64,000 bases of DNA from Rhipicephalus microplus (lineage: Eukaryota > Arthropoda > Arachnida > Ixodida > Ixodidae): assembly GCF_043290135.1 (NCBI RefSeq), contig NC_134705.1, positions 101,519,239-101,583,238 on the forward strand, written 5' to 3'. The translations under genes were made by a program, and so were the position numbers. The number at the start of each line of letters is the position of its first letter. The first letter of the stretch is position 1. Of this stretch, positions 40,230 to 52,544 are shown piece after piece. The notes below the pieces were generated by a model. It was not told where the DNA came from. It was given only the letters and a program-made list of their open reading frames with translations, and ran no database searches.

Positions 40230-42540
40230 CTTCACTATGTGCATAAGATTTTTTATAAAACTTGAGTTTACTCACGTTGAAAAAGACTAGAAAATCATTA
40301 CCAGCCACTGTTTGAAGCGGAAATGCATGTATATAGTATGGTAATTTTGTATTTCTGGAGTTAAACCTTTTTTGCAGCAATTTTTGTTTATATGATATTC
40401 TTGTCTTCTACAAAACTGAAGAAAGTGACCCTTCTTTTCGTATATCAGTATGTGGGAAAATCCGCTGTCTAATGGTTTAAAGGCGCATCTTATTAGCTTC
40501 TCAGCCTAAAACATGCATAAATATGATGAGAATTGGCTATAAGTGGTCAATGTAGAATATAGCTGACGAAGATGGTGTCTTCGTTTAACGCGAAAATTAC
40601 ATTCGGGTGTATCGTGTATCTTCGCAACTGTCAGACAAAGCCTCGCTCGGTAATACGTGCTGATTAAACTTAAAAGCCCTGAATTCAATCGTCAGGGTTT
40701 CTCAAAAAAACCCCCAAAATTTGCATAGAGTGTGCGCTCTGCGTTTTACATTACCTGCACGTAGACATTTTTATTATTTAGATTTTTTCTTTTCAGGCCA
40801 CATGCATAAGTTACAACACTGCCCGGAGTAGCATGCTACTTCGCCTCTAACATTTCAGGGATGTGAAACTTTTCCTTGAGCTCAATTGAGTGGTTCCTTT
40901 TCCGAGCACGAGCAGTTTGAAAGATTTGAAAAGAAAACTACAAAATATTATGTGTCTCTGTAGTAAAATAAAATCGTTATTTAAACATCTTTTCTTTGTC
41001 ATTTTTCATATTGTCACGCTGTACATTTCTTGCGTTTGTTTTAATTAAGGCTCCGTGCAAATATGTGTCGCATAAACTTTCTTTTTTTTGCAAATATTTT
41101 ACAAACACTCACGAATCATGCTCAGACCGGCGATGAGCTTGTATTGGGAAGAATACAAGTGTAGGCCTAACGGTTTAACTATTACTTACAATATGTCCGT
41201 GCGACTGTGGAGCACGATGCGCACGAGTTTTTTCTCTTCGTCTCTGAGGTGTGTGGATTTTTCTGCGATCTCGAATGTAACTTGCTGTCGCTTTTAATTT
41301 ACACGCTCCCTTCAAAACCATACCAAAACTACTCGTGGTGTCCAGGTGTATTAGATGAATCCTAAAATTGCCGAACCTGCACTACGCTTCCATTGCTCGT
41401 GATAGGTGAGTCTAACATACTAGACGTATATTGCCAGCAGGAGAATTTGTGCACCATCAGTCTTATCGGTGATCACCCCCTTATCTTGAAACTGAAGTTG
41501 TCATTCGAAAAACATGAAGTGTGCGTTCTTAAATGCCTATGGAAAAGACGTCTTTATGCGAAACGCTCTAAATACATAAGGATCAACAACACTTCCTTTG
41601 TATATTATCAGTGTTCAACAATATGAAGAGGTTTTTTGAGACACTATCACCTAGAAAGTTAAGCATTAGTAATTTAGCGATGAGCTCCGAGCCAAATGTT
41701 GTGAGGCGCAATGACCACTTTTCTTAACTCTTCTAGTTGCGTGCGAATAGTGGACTTACCAAGTACGCTGACCACACTGGCGTTTAAGGTGTAACCTATG
41801 GCGTCACGTAACGTCAGCACTCTTGTTAGAGCAGCGGTGTCTTTATTATTTGACGGAAGAATTTTCACTTTACGTTGATATGATGTTTATACCATATGTA
41901 ATTACTGTTGGCGTGTTTCTCCACTATAAAGCAACATTCGCCTATAGCTTCCTAATTACAGGAATGCGCTTGTAAAGCTTAGTGGACAGCTTAAAACAGA
42001 GTCACCATGGGAACCACATATGGCGTTAAATCCACACGACACGTACATCATAGCAGTATTATCTGTCGTGTTTATTCCTTCATTACGAAATTAGATAGCT
42101 ATCATTGCAGCCACAATCATCGTTGCACGGACAGTATGACTGCATATGAGCGTTTAGGCGCACAGCAATTTAGGTGGCCATACTACCTTAGGAGTCGTAT
42201 GCTGCTGTCACTTAGCTTAGGACACACAAATTCTCATAAATCAGAGCCATCTGCAGTACATTGAGCCCGTTCTTGCGGCATAGACAAGTATGCTTGCTCC
42301 AGTTAGCTAGGAGCCAAACTACGACCATAAAACTTGACAGTAATAGCTGGAGGATGTAGTCAGAAAACGGCATTCAACTGTCAATAAAACCCACCTTTTC
42401 GGGGGGGGGGGGGGGGCAGCGTAGCGTCGGCTGAAGTTGAGGAAAGAATGGTGTACGCAGTTACAACCACCTTCACCCCAAGCACAGCAGTAAATAACCA
42501 TGACCAAATAACGCGAAAATACAGGCGCAGTTATAACAGA
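40230..42540. other. AT-rich spacer, no gene found
   Basis: No coding motif. A possible acceptor followed by a 10-codon phase-1 frame occurs at about 40798, unsupported otherwise. A run of about 16 G lies at 42401-42416. Confidence 0.4.
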
Positions 42541-42839
42541 GAAAATTTAGCTAACGTTAATAAGCTGCTAGTCGATTTCTTGACTGAGAAAAAAGTGTTT
42601 CGTCGGTGAGGAAACAAAAACTCAAAGGCAACTGCCTGACGCTGTGAGAAGCTTGCAAATGGCAATAAACAAACGCTCTAACTCGGCGTCCGCTAGGAAT
42701 AGCAAGCAACCTAAAGAAAATAGGGATGACGCGGAAGCACCCATACATCATGGCGAAAAATAACCAGAGATCTGCCAATGGAGTTGCCGAACTTTTCACA
42801 AACGCGCCGCAGCACTCCAGAGTTATATCAGTGAGGCAC

Positions 42840-43450
42840 CAATTGAACCCAACGGTATATGCTTGCCAGAAATTGATGTCAGAATAGTGATGCTTCAGGG
42901 TTATTATGCTTTTCAGAACCCAAATGCTCCCCGTGTAGCGACGCTGGTGAGCACGATGATTGCAGCAAATGATGAGTAGATAGCAACGCTACACATCAAT
43001 CACCAAGTTATCAGTTTCTTCTCCCAAAAGAGAGGGAAAGTGAAGACTATAATAGCCAACCTATACGATCCTCCAAAAGACAAAGCCAAAGACTTTAATG
43101 AGCTGCCTGCTGAGACAGTTAAAATCGCAGGCAACAAGGACCGCCTATTGGTTTTGGATAATTTTGACGCACCCAGCACCACTTGAGGTTACCGAAAAAA
43201 GTAACCAAAGGGAACGCGTCTCTAACGTGCGGCATGCGTGCTGGGCCTGAGTTTAACAATTCTCCCGATTGCGCCCACGAGAGTAGGCAACAGCGTTGTG
43301 GAGACACGTTTCCGGACTTCACTTCTCCTTCAATCTTAAATACGCACCCTGGACAATCCTGGACAAAAATCTGGAAGCGAACATTACATTATAAGCGTCT
43401 CATATCGGCTCCCACACTGCACAAATTGATAGGTGACGCGGAGATCACAA
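42840..43450 (+). pseudogene. LINE endonuclease
   Basis: Reads C-L-P-E-I-D-V-R, then G-Y-Y-A-F-Q-N-P-N-A-P-R-V-A-T-L-V, FFSQKRGKVKTIIANLYDPP and L-L-V-L-D-N-F-D-A-P. The metal-binding block normally G-D-F-N is changed to D-N-F-D. The end K-L-I-G-D-A-E-I-T-N is at 43420-43450. Stops interrupt several times. Confidence 0.7.
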
Positions 43451-44029
43451 ATTGAACAGAGTTCAGGAAACGAGATCCTCCACCCAACTTCGTAGCATAT
43501 TCAATAGAGGCATGGTCGGAGTACATAAAATGAGTACACGCAAGCACTGCCAAGAAAGTAGCCAAAGCCGTAGAGATGCAAGCAGTAGACAGCTGTCTGC
43601 TACACCTATGGGAGAGCAGGCGCAGCCTACTAACGCGTTGAAAATTTCAACGCCTGAATAGGACACTACTGCGTGGGATCGTTGCTCTTGCAGAGGAAGC
43701 AAATGACTATGCAAGCGAATGGGCTAACGAGGGATGGGTCAGGTTCTGCAGTTCGATACAGAACACGCTGAGCACCGCGACAACCTAGTCCATCCTAAGG
43801 AATATTATTGATCCAAATGAGTCGATATCCAACACAAGCAGAGCACTGAAGAAAATTGCGGACAATTTTACGGGGTTTCAGACGACGACCTCGGGAAAGC
43901 CCTCAAGGAGAGATACATTGGCTATAGTCCACCAAGTATTTCTGCTAATCACATGAGTTAAACTAAAGCTAGGATTGAGAAACTAGACGAGCTGACAACA
44001 CAAAAGAATGTCTTTGCGGCAGCCCAGGC

Positions 44030-45230
44030 AGCCAAGAGGAATACGGCCCCCGGTGAAGATTAAATTACGAATGCAATGATAAGAAACCTTTGCGACGAAG
44101 CCATCGGAGGCCTGACAAAGCAATTCAAAGAGCACTATTGGCTCAAAGGGAAGGTCCCTGCGAAAATTACAACCACTCTAAAATCCAGAAAAAAGCCCTC
44201 CCTGCAGACGCTCATGCCTATATCACTTCCGTCATGCACGGGGAAGCTTTTCAAAGAGATCGTTGACAGCAGACTTCAGAATTTCATAGAGGACAGGGGG
44301 CCACCATGCTGGGCTTTCGCAGTGGCTTCTCGACACAGGACGCTTTCCTCCTGATACAAGAAGAGGTCTTCAAAGGTGTTCCCAAGGGTGGAGAGCATTT
44401 GCTGCTTGCTCTAGACTTTAAGAAAGCTTTTGACAATATCTGTCATGAAGCTATACTCTCAGAGCTAAATATAATTGGTTGCGGGGAAATATTACATAAA
44501 CATATAAAAGACTTCATTACCGAGAAAGAATCGACAATTGGTCTCTCAAGCGTTAGGTCTGAATCATTCCGGAATGCCAATCAAGGGAACGCCTCAAAGA
44601 GCCATCACATCCCCCTTGCTGTTTTATATCGTCATGCGTCGACTCGCTGTAGCCTTGAACTATGTACCACAGCTAGGTTATACCCTCTACGTGGACGTCA
44701 TTACTCTGTGGGCCACACGGGTTTCTCTGGCAGCAAAGAGCAGACTTTGCAAGAGCCGGCGCTGGCCATAGAAAACTGCCAGAACCAGTGGCCTCAGCTG
44801 CGCACCCGAAAAATCGAAGGGGATCAAAATAAACATACACAGCAAACGCTACGAAAGTATTGGAAGAATAAAAATCAAAATCGAAAAGAAAAATGTAAAG
44901 AAGTCACAATCACCCGGTTCTTGGGTTCAAAGCAATGATAGGGCAAATCACACTATCGGTCTTCCTAAATCGGCAACAAAACAAGCGGCTAGAATGAATC
45001 CTAGGATCACCTTCCTAAAAAAGGGCATAAAGAAAATTGATACTGTGCGTTTAGTGCAGGCGCTCTTAATGAGCAAATCGACATACAGCTGGCCTTTCCA
45101 CACGCTGAACAAGAGCGAGGAAGAGCAAGTAGATTTTATCATCAGAGGGGCATACAAAACAGCATTAGACATCGATAAGCACTCCAACACACAGGCTTCT
45201 CGAGATCAGCGTGCATAACAAAAACGCCGA
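44030..45230 (+). pseudogene. LINE reverse transcriptase
   Basis: Reads P-I-S-L-P-S-C-T-G-K-L-F-K-E (44215), FRSGFSTQDAFLLIQEE (44310), LLLALDFKKAFDNI (44400), G-T-P-Q-R-A-I-T-S-P-L-L-F (44590) and Y-T-L-Y-V-D-V-I-T-L-W (44680), where Y-A-D-D is expected; both catalytic Asp are affected (V-D-V). After that V-R-L-V-Q-A-L-L-M-S-K-S-T-Y-S (45045). Three frames are needed to read through. Confidence 0.75.
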
Positions 45231-45469
45231 ACTAAAAGCAGTCGCATTATTCTCTCAGCGCGACCACTTCAGCCAGACAAAGTCGTGAAGGAAGATATTG
45301 ATCAGGGAATGTATACCACCACGACTTTAAAACTTGGACGAGGAGCTGGTAAACGCACCAGACTCAATTCTACGCCGTATTTCGATCAATCTATCCCTAG
45401 GAATATGGCTAAGAAGCGGCATTACAAAAGGGGAAAGGAGCGCGTAAAATGGATTAGAAAATTATGCAG

Positions 45470-46340
45470 GGGCAATGACAACCTGCTATACATTGACGCT
45501 TTCAGGTCTGCATCGCTGCATCGACACAATGGTAAGCAGCGACGCGAGAAGCATGGTGTCCAGCGCATCGCTGTACACTATCTTGATCATCAAGGCCGAG
45601 TGTTGCGCCATTGCATTGGCGATTAAAAGTCGAGAGCGCAACAACGGCCAGACGTACATCACCATATTCTCAGCTTCGCAAGAGGCGTGCCGGCTATAAA
45701 CGAAAGGCCACCTCCCACCAAACCTTTTCAAAACTTTAGGCGGCAAATTGAGCAACACTTATAGGTTGGTCTGGTGCCCGTAACATACAAGCCTAGAGGG
45801 TAACGAGTGGGCGGACGCTCTAGCTCGAGTGCTCACGAACAGAGCGGAGCATGCAGCAGCCTGTTTTCTCGCTGTTACCACCACCCAGCAGTACGCACGA
45901 TAGATTTCGCGAGGAGGAAAAAAACGAACAAGCTCAGTTGGCTCCACGAGAGCATCTTGCTACCCACCGATGCACGCGGCAGAAATGCGGTGCCCCTCAC
46001 ATATCTCTCAAAGGTGAAGACGCCATAGACATGAATAAAATTCAAACGGCAGTTCATCCAAATTTATTACGACTGCACAAAATTAATCCTACTTTGTTTG
46101 GCATGATTGTCTGTGGCGTCGCGACTGGCCACCGACCCTATACCATATCTCGTGGAGTTGTGTTCAATGGCCAAAAAACTCGATCGCTTACAGCGTATGT
46201 ATAGCATAGAAAACACTGGAGCAGTGGGAGGCACTCCTCGCTAGCTCGGACCCGGATGTGAAACTAGCACTCCTGGACCGCGTTCGGCGGGTGGCACAAG
46301 CCAGTGAAGCCTTGCACATGGGGCCTAACTCATATAGTTC
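45470..46340 (+). pseudogene. LINE RNase H-like region and C-terminus
   Basis: L-L-Y-I-D-A at 45483 is the start of an RNase H-like fold. The region 45600-45680 (C-C-A-I-A-L-A-I-K-S) follows, then a decayed tail, and near 46225 E-A-L-L-A-S-S-D-P-D-V-K-L-A-L-L-D-R-V-R-R-V-A, the usual C-terminal end of these tick LINEs. Confidence 0.6.
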
Positions 46341-46349
46341 CTAACCTCT

Positions 46350-48455
46350 TCTTTCTCAACCCAATAATGTTATTTCTCTCTTTCTCTCTGTTGCTTCTGT
46401 TTTGCGAGCGCTTTCATAAAGATATTGAGGCAAGCAAAACTACTGTAGCATACGCAGCACGTAGTCATGTCGAATAGAAGTCTTCTACATGTTACTCGAG
46501 TTTCTTGATGATAATCACGAATAAATAAAGTTGGTACATTGCTACTATGTCTGCAGAAACAAGGCAACACAAACCATGTTTAAATACGGCAAGAGGGATC
46601 AAGCGAGCAATGGAAAGTCGATTGGAAGGGAAAAATTTTGAAGTAAAAAGAGGCAAACGCAGAATCAACTGCAGTAGAGAGCGAGAATAAAAAGGAGGAA
46701 GAAAGAAATAGAAAAAGAAAGGAAACAAAGATGGTTGCCCGGTTGCGCACTTCTTTCAGTCTTGGCACGCCTAGTGCGAAGCTGGCTTAATTTTTGTTTA
46801 TTACGAAGCCACCTCGACGTATCGGGTGGTACAGTGGAGCAATACATGACTGTATGAAGAATGCTTGGTGTTGGTTCATGATAAAGGGCCTGTAGGAAGA
46901 CTTTTTTTAATTAGAGAGGGAGGGGCGCTTGCTGAATACCTTGAATATTTATAACACCCACCATCGTTACGGCCCTCCCTGCTGCGCTCTCAAAGAAGGA
47001 GGACTTTCGGCGCCCGGTCTGTCATTTGTCGTTGTCACTCTCTTGACATAACGCAGACAAAATCCAAAATACTAGCCCAAGTAAAACAAATGGCTCTCCA
47101 ATGTAGCTCAAAATCATTTTAAATGCCATTGCATTTCTTAGTCGGGCTATGTCAGGCATCCATCCGGATTCGTTTGCGGGCCTTTCTCAACAAATGCGGG
47201 CGCGTGCCCCCCTAGCAACCAGAGCCGCCACCATGTTACGCTTCGGCGCCGGCAGCTGTCAGCACCAGCTGCGGGCGCGCGCGTTTGTCCTCGCCCCTCG
47301 CAACCAGAGCCCTACCTCTTGACTTGACCATGACTTGCTCACACCTAATGCAGGGCGTTTGAAACGCGTTTGTAGCGCTTTTTCTGTCTGCACTTGTGTA
47401 GTATTGGTGTCGATAAGACGCTGACATCATGACCGTCAGGTAGAACGATAGGCATGCAGTGCTTCGCCATTCCTCTCGCCGTCTGCTCTCTCAAATCCCT
47501 GCGCCCCAATTTCCAACGTCGGCGTTGCAATTTCTCGTCCGCTCACGCCTCACTCTCGACCATTTGTTGTCAGGGCGCCTCTCCAGAACACCCGGAAATG
47601 TGTGCTTGAGACGCTGCAGTGAAATGTCGACGCCTAGCTGAGAACGCTCTTTGTTTTATTCACTTCATAGTCACTTCATAGTATTTTTAACCGTGCATGC
47701 TGTCTACTAGAGTTGGAAACGCATACCGCGTTTCTCGCGACAGAATAACACCGAGTGTGGTGAACGGCGCTATCAGCAGTCACAGAGTGACCAGGTGAAG
47801 CTACGTTAATTACACTGGCCCATCTCAAAATCTATAGCATTCGCGGTTAAGAGCACGCAGAAAACAGACGCGTACTAGCGTCCCCCATGTATTCCAGCCA
47901 AGATCCGCTGACAGATGCAGGGCGCGAAACGCACGCGTCGCGTTGCATTTTCATCGAGCCCGTCTCAAGGTGGCTTGTTTTCTTCGCTAGGCTATGTATT
48001 CTGGCGCCGCAGTCTGACTCGAAAACTCGACTGAACGGTGCCGGGTTCTCACGTGTGAAACGCCGTTACAAACTCTACGCAATGCGTTTGCATTTTGTCA
48101 CGATTATCTTCGGAGAGGTGGGGGCATTTTTTTTATTGCCGAATGCATGCGGCTGGGCATTCTTCTGAACGTGGTTAAACGAGCCAACCGAAATCCTCTC
48201 ACTAGCTGAAAACGAGCATTACTACCTGAGATACTGGATCATAATCCTGTGAAGTCTCTCTCACTTGCTGGCATCCCTCGCAAAGACACTGAGTGCGCCT
48301 GCCAGAGACTCTGGGTGCATTCTCCAAGACGCTGGATGCGTCTCAATTGCGGAGCTGTATCCTGCTCTTCGATCGTATCGACGCCTACAAAAGGCAAGAG
48401 CATCGAACATCGGCGGCTTGGTCGTCCACATTTTGTTTCCAACGTTGCAAATAAA
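46350..48455. other. spacer, no gene found
   Basis: Nothing coding recognised. About 48034-48150 repeats at 52430-52530 in direct orientation (CGGGTTCTCACGTGTGAAAC with GGTTCTCACCTGCGAAAC, then GGGGGCATT with TGGGGCATT), so the foldback element sits between two diverged copies of another repeat. Confidence 0.45.
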
Positions 48456-48944
48456 GTTTTGAGGGGCGAAGCTCCTAAAAACGGCACCAATCATCCCTTT
48501 TAGTAGTCGTAGTCGTAGTAGTGTGTAAACAGTCTTACATTTTTTACCTCCAAGGTGGTGCCAGTGAGAGATTTTTCCTGTGCGTTGTTGAATAAAAAAT
48601 ACGCAGCGTGCGCGTTAACTAAAAGCCGTATCCTCCTCCTGTCTCTCATTCCCCATTAGCAGCCATTGGCATGTACATTGAGCTCTATCTGACAAGAAAG
48701 GGTTGCTACGTTATACTCGCTCGGCGTAACCTCTTTGGTTTTAGCAAGGTTTAGCGAGCGTTGGGCCGCAGTGCCAGAGAGAGAGAGAGATAAAGATCCA
48801 AGGGAGGTTAACCAGACACACATCCGGTTTGCTACCCTGCACTGGAGAAGGGATGAAGGGGAGAAAAGAGGTTGCAGAGAGATGAGAAGGTACACACAAT
48901 CGCGAGCACACTCGGGGAGTACAAACAGTCTACAGGCGGTCGCT

Positions 48945-49709
48945 CAGGTTGGTTGATTTTAAGTAAAGTAGCAGTGCTTTAGTCGCTTTCTGCGCAACTG
49001 AGGCAGATACCCAAGGTCCTAGTATCTTCTGCACACAAAATGGTCCGGGGTCAAGTTGATTCAAAACCATCCTGAGTTGGCATCGCTGTGTGTCGTAGCA
49101 AGTGCAGCTGCACAGGACGTGTTCGATGGTCTCTTCAGCTCCGCAGTAGTCGCATGTAGGAGTGTCTGCCATACCAATTGGAAAGGAGTACACCTTTGTA
49201 AATGCAACACCCAACCAAAGGCGGCATAACAGTGTCACATCGGAGCGGGAAAGTTGTGGTGGTAGCTTTAGCTTGAGCGAAGGATCAAGTTCATAAAATT
49301 GACACCTTCGGAAGCTGGTAGACGACCAGAACGTGCCTGTGAGATCTCGAGCCAGCAGGTAAAGTTGTCTTGCTGCATCATTCCTTGATAGAGGAATCGG
49401 GACTACACTGGTTCCTTCATGGGCTGAGCGGGCTGCATCATCGGCAAATTGATTTCCGGTAATACCGATATGTCTAGGCAGCCATTGATATATAATATCA
49501 TGCCCTCGTGCTAGAGCTTCATGATGGCAATGTCTTATTTCTTGTACCAATTGTTCATGACTCCTCCTACGCATGGCAGACTGCCAACTCTGAAGCGCTG
49601 CCTTCGAATTACAGAATATGACCCATTTTCCTGGACGTTCTTGAACGAGATATTGTAAAGCAGCCCTTATAGAAGCAAGCTCTGATGCCGTAGATGTCAT
49701 ATGCGACAA
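48945..49709 (-). pseudogene. RNase H and C-terminus of the foldback-resident LINE
   Basis: 255 open codons: T-A-S-E-L-A-S-I-R-A-A-L (catalytic Glu), VIFCNSKAALQSW where the second catalytic Asp is Asn, then W-L-P-R-H-I-G-I-T-G-N-Q-F-A-D-D-A-A. The C-terminal CDYCGAEETIEHVLCSC is the CCHC motif that ends I-like LINE proteins. The Asp-to-Asn change would abolish RNase H activity. Confidence 0.82.
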
Positions 49710-49754
49710 CGTAAACTTGAGTGTTATTGCTGCAGCCGGAATTACAGCGGCACC

Positions 49755-50942
49755 TTATGAGCTGCTGGAGGAGACGGACCCATCAGTGTATATCTCCTGT
49801 CGGTCCAAGTACAACTCATGTAATAATAGCAGTGTTGCTTGCTTCAATGCTACTCTGGAGTGATTGCTTTTCTTTTTGATACCTGGAATTTCTAGACGTA
49901 CTTGCGGCTGGTGGAGGCACCACAATGGACATGCCATTCTCGCAGCTGGCGTATATCCTGATGGAATGCAGTTTAGGTGCTTGGCTATGACGTCTGAAAT
50001 CGTAGCACGTGGTCTTCGGGAAGATAGAAGGGCCAAGTGGTGGTCGGGGACACGGCTAGCATGTTGAATGTGCGCTCTGAGGCAATCCACAACTCCATAT
50101 GTCCTGACCGGATGGTCTTTGACAGGCATGATTGTGACATAAGTAGAAGCGCATCGGGGCAGTCCTTGGCAGATACGCAGAGCCTGACCCTGCAAACCCT
50201 CCAATGCATGAGTATTGGATTTGCAAGTGTTAGTCAGTACCGGCAAGCTGTAGCGCAATAGACCCTGTAGCGCAATAGGGCCCTGTACAGCTGGAGGCCA
50301 CAGAATCATGGAGGCCGCAGAAGTTCCCCATGCTTTCCCGCACAGGAATTTCATTATATGCACAATAGATAGCAGTCTCTTCTTCAAGTACGCACAATGC
50401 GGGCTCCACGAAAGACTTCTGTCGATTATTATGCCCAAGAAACGATGCGTTCGTGCATGTTTGACACGCTTCAAATTGATGTAAACAGGGTATGGCGTCA
50501 TTGGTTTGCGTGTAAACGCCATCAACGCGCACGTCAGAGTTGATATAGTTAGGCCTCGTTTCTGAAGGTAGGCTGTTGTGAGGGTTGCTGCCCGCTATAT
50601 TCGTGCACGCACCTGAGGGCGAGTAACTGCAGCACTCCAGAGGCAAATATCATCGGCGTATATGGATAGGCACACCGACTTTGGCAGAACCTTCACCAGA
50701 CCAATGAGGGCAACATTGAACAATGTGAGGCTTAAAACACCTCCCTGAGTTACTCCGCAGTAGGTGTAATGTTCAGCAGTTGTAACCTCATATGTTTGCA
50801 CAAAGAAACCTCTGCCAGTTATATAATCGTTTATCCATTGAAACATTCGTCCACCAATTCCCATTGCTGCGGGAGAAGTGAGGATGGCATCGTGAGCTAC
50901 ATTATCATATGCACCCTTCACGTCTAGAAAGAGTGCCACTGA
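49755..50942 (-). pseudogene. RT of the foldback-resident LINE
   Basis: The frame 50939-50595 starts within RT: M-A-L-F-L-D-V-K-G-A-Y-D-N-V-A-H, GVTQGGVLSLTLFNVAL and ICLSIYADDICLW-like catalytic block with an intact Y-A-D-D (near 50665-50654). A frameshift leads into 50525-49755 (F-L-G-I-I-I-D-R-S-L-S-W-S-P-H, R-I-C-Q-G-L-P-R-C), ending with I-Y-T-D-G-S, the first catalytic Asp of RNase H. Confidence 0.8.
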
Positions 50943-50948
50943 TACAGT

Positions 50949-51455
50949 GCAGTGCCATAAATACCATGCAGTGCCATGAATACAGTAAACTAGTATATAT
51001 CATGAGCTCGAGGTGGTTAAAGGTGGGAAGTAGACACGAAGTGCAAGCCGTAAGAAAGTGTGTGTGTGCCACCTCTCATTTAGTCTTTGGAATGTCCACT
51101 AGATGGCGGTGCTTCTATATGTGGAATATATGATGAAAAGATGCGATATGGTGGTACTTTGAGTGTTGAATTGATGGACGAATGGACACACAGGCAGATG
51201 CATGGACGGACGCATTGATAACTGCACGGACGGATGTACGCTTCGACGGACGCAGGGCCAGATGCATGGACAAACGCAGGAATGGACGCACAGATGGACG
51301 GGCGGACGCACGAGCAGACGCACGCACGGACGGTCGGATAGACGCATGGTCGGTCACACAGATGGACGCATGGATGGACTGAAGCAAGAACGAATGAACT
51401 TATGGATGCTTCACCCCACTCTCCATCATTCACCCCATGGATATGCTGCATTTTT
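50949..51455. repeat. foldback inner arm, minisatellite (left)
   Basis: Inverted match of 51600-52066. Between 51180 and 51370 it is built of diverged GGACGGACGCA units of 4- to 8-bp sub-periods. Open frames of the R-P-S-V-R-P type in it are artefacts. Confidence 0.85.
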
Positions 51456-51599
51456 TTTTCATCTGGCTGCTTTGTGCCTTGCCAATGCCTAGATGCTTTA
51501 GGCCGTGCCGGTTCGCTTTCACGTCACGCCACCCATGAGACCAAGGGGCCTCTCCTAACTGCATGCATGTTGTTAGCTGCAGCAAACGCGGTGACTTCA

Positions 51600-52066
51600 T
51601 TTAAAAAATGGCAGCACATCCACGGAGTGAATGATGGAGAGTGCGGAGAAGCATCCTTCCGTTCATTCGTTCTTGCTTCCGTCCGTCCATGCGTGCGTCT
51701 GTGTGGGCGCCCGTGCGTCCATCCGCCCGTCCATGCGTACGTCTGTTCGTGCGTCCGCACGTCCATCTGTGCGTCGGTCTCTGCGTCCATTCATGCGTAT
51801 CCGTCCATGCGACCATCCGTGCGTCCGTCCATGCATCTGTCTGTGGGTCCGTTCGTCCACCTATTCAACACTTCAAGTACCACCATCTCCCATCTTTTCA
51901 TCATATATTGTTCATATAGAAGCACCGCCATCCAGTGGTCATTACAAGGACTGAACAAGAGGAGGCACCCGCACACTTTCTTACAGCTTGCGCCTCGTGT
52001 CTACTTCCCACCTTGAATAACCTCGAGTTCATGGTATATACTAGTTCGCTGTATTCATGGCACTGC
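51600..52066. repeat. foldback inner arm, minisatellite (right)
   Basis: Counterpart of the left inner arm, with a ~145-bp unpaired centre (51456-51599) between them. Confidence 0.85.
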
Positions 52067-52544
52067 GCCCCAATGCTCGCTAAATTTTTAAACCAAGGAG
52101 GTTACGCCCAGCGAGTATAGCGTAGCAAGCCTTTCTTGTAAGATAAAGCTCAATGTAGATTCCAATGGCTGCTAAGGGCAAATAAGAGACAAGAGAATTC
52201 GGCTTTTAGTTAACGCGCACGCTGCGATTTTTTTATTGTTCAACAACGCACAGAAGAAATCTCCCACCCGCACCACCTTGGAGGTCAAAATGTATGACTG
52301 GTTACACACTACGACTACTACTACTACGAGGGATGAACGGGTGCCGCTTTAAGAAGCTTCGCCCCTAAAACGCCACGTGCGGCGAACGATGCTGCTGGCT
52401 GCATAGTGTAATGAAAAAAGCAGTATTCTTCTGACGCCAGGTTCTCACCTGCGAAACGCTGGTATGATTGCTACACAATGCAATGCATTCGGTTTACTCA
52501 CGGTTTCTTTCGGGGAGGCTGGGGCATTCTTTGACTGTGTTCCC

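Larger units (their letters stand above)
42560..46345 (+). mobile_element. I/Jockey-type LINE, degenerate, nearly full ORF2
   Basis: Plus-strand order: AP-type endonuclease (42830-43430), RT (44030-45230), RNase H-like region (45470-45860) and the C-terminal end (46225-46340). The RNase H after RT places it in the I-like group. Many stops and frame changes. Confidence 0.8.
48777..50948 (-). mobile_element. 5'-truncated I-like LINE in the foldback arm
   Basis: The minus-strand LINE is flanked by GCAGTGCCA at 48768-48776 and 50949-50957 (again at 50968-50976), a 9-bp target duplication. Removing it restores the arm to match the opposite arm. 3' tail is a (GA/TC)n run at 48777-48790. Truncated at the start of the RT. 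Confidence 0.88.
48456..52371. mobile_element. foldback element with long minisatellite-bearing arms
   Basis: The left end GTTTTGAGGGGCGAAGCT (48456-) is mirrored at the right end (AGCTTCGCCCCTAAAAC, to 52371). Arms continue inward: 48456-48776 plus 50949-51455 on the left, 51600-52371 on the right, about 800 bp each. The left arm is split by a LINE. Inner arm parts are GGACGGACGCAC-type minisatellite. No transposase seen. The end sequence is a common motif in tick repeats as far as I know. Confidence 0.75.

Noticed and set aside
47200..47645. CpG-rich stretch as promoter of a host gene
   Set aside because: No TATA box, initiator, start codon or splice donor combination that can be supported.
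51080..51954. Arg/Pro/Val-rich frames on both strands
   Set aside because: Translation of the GGACGG-type minisatellite in the foldback arms; frames appear on both strands alike.
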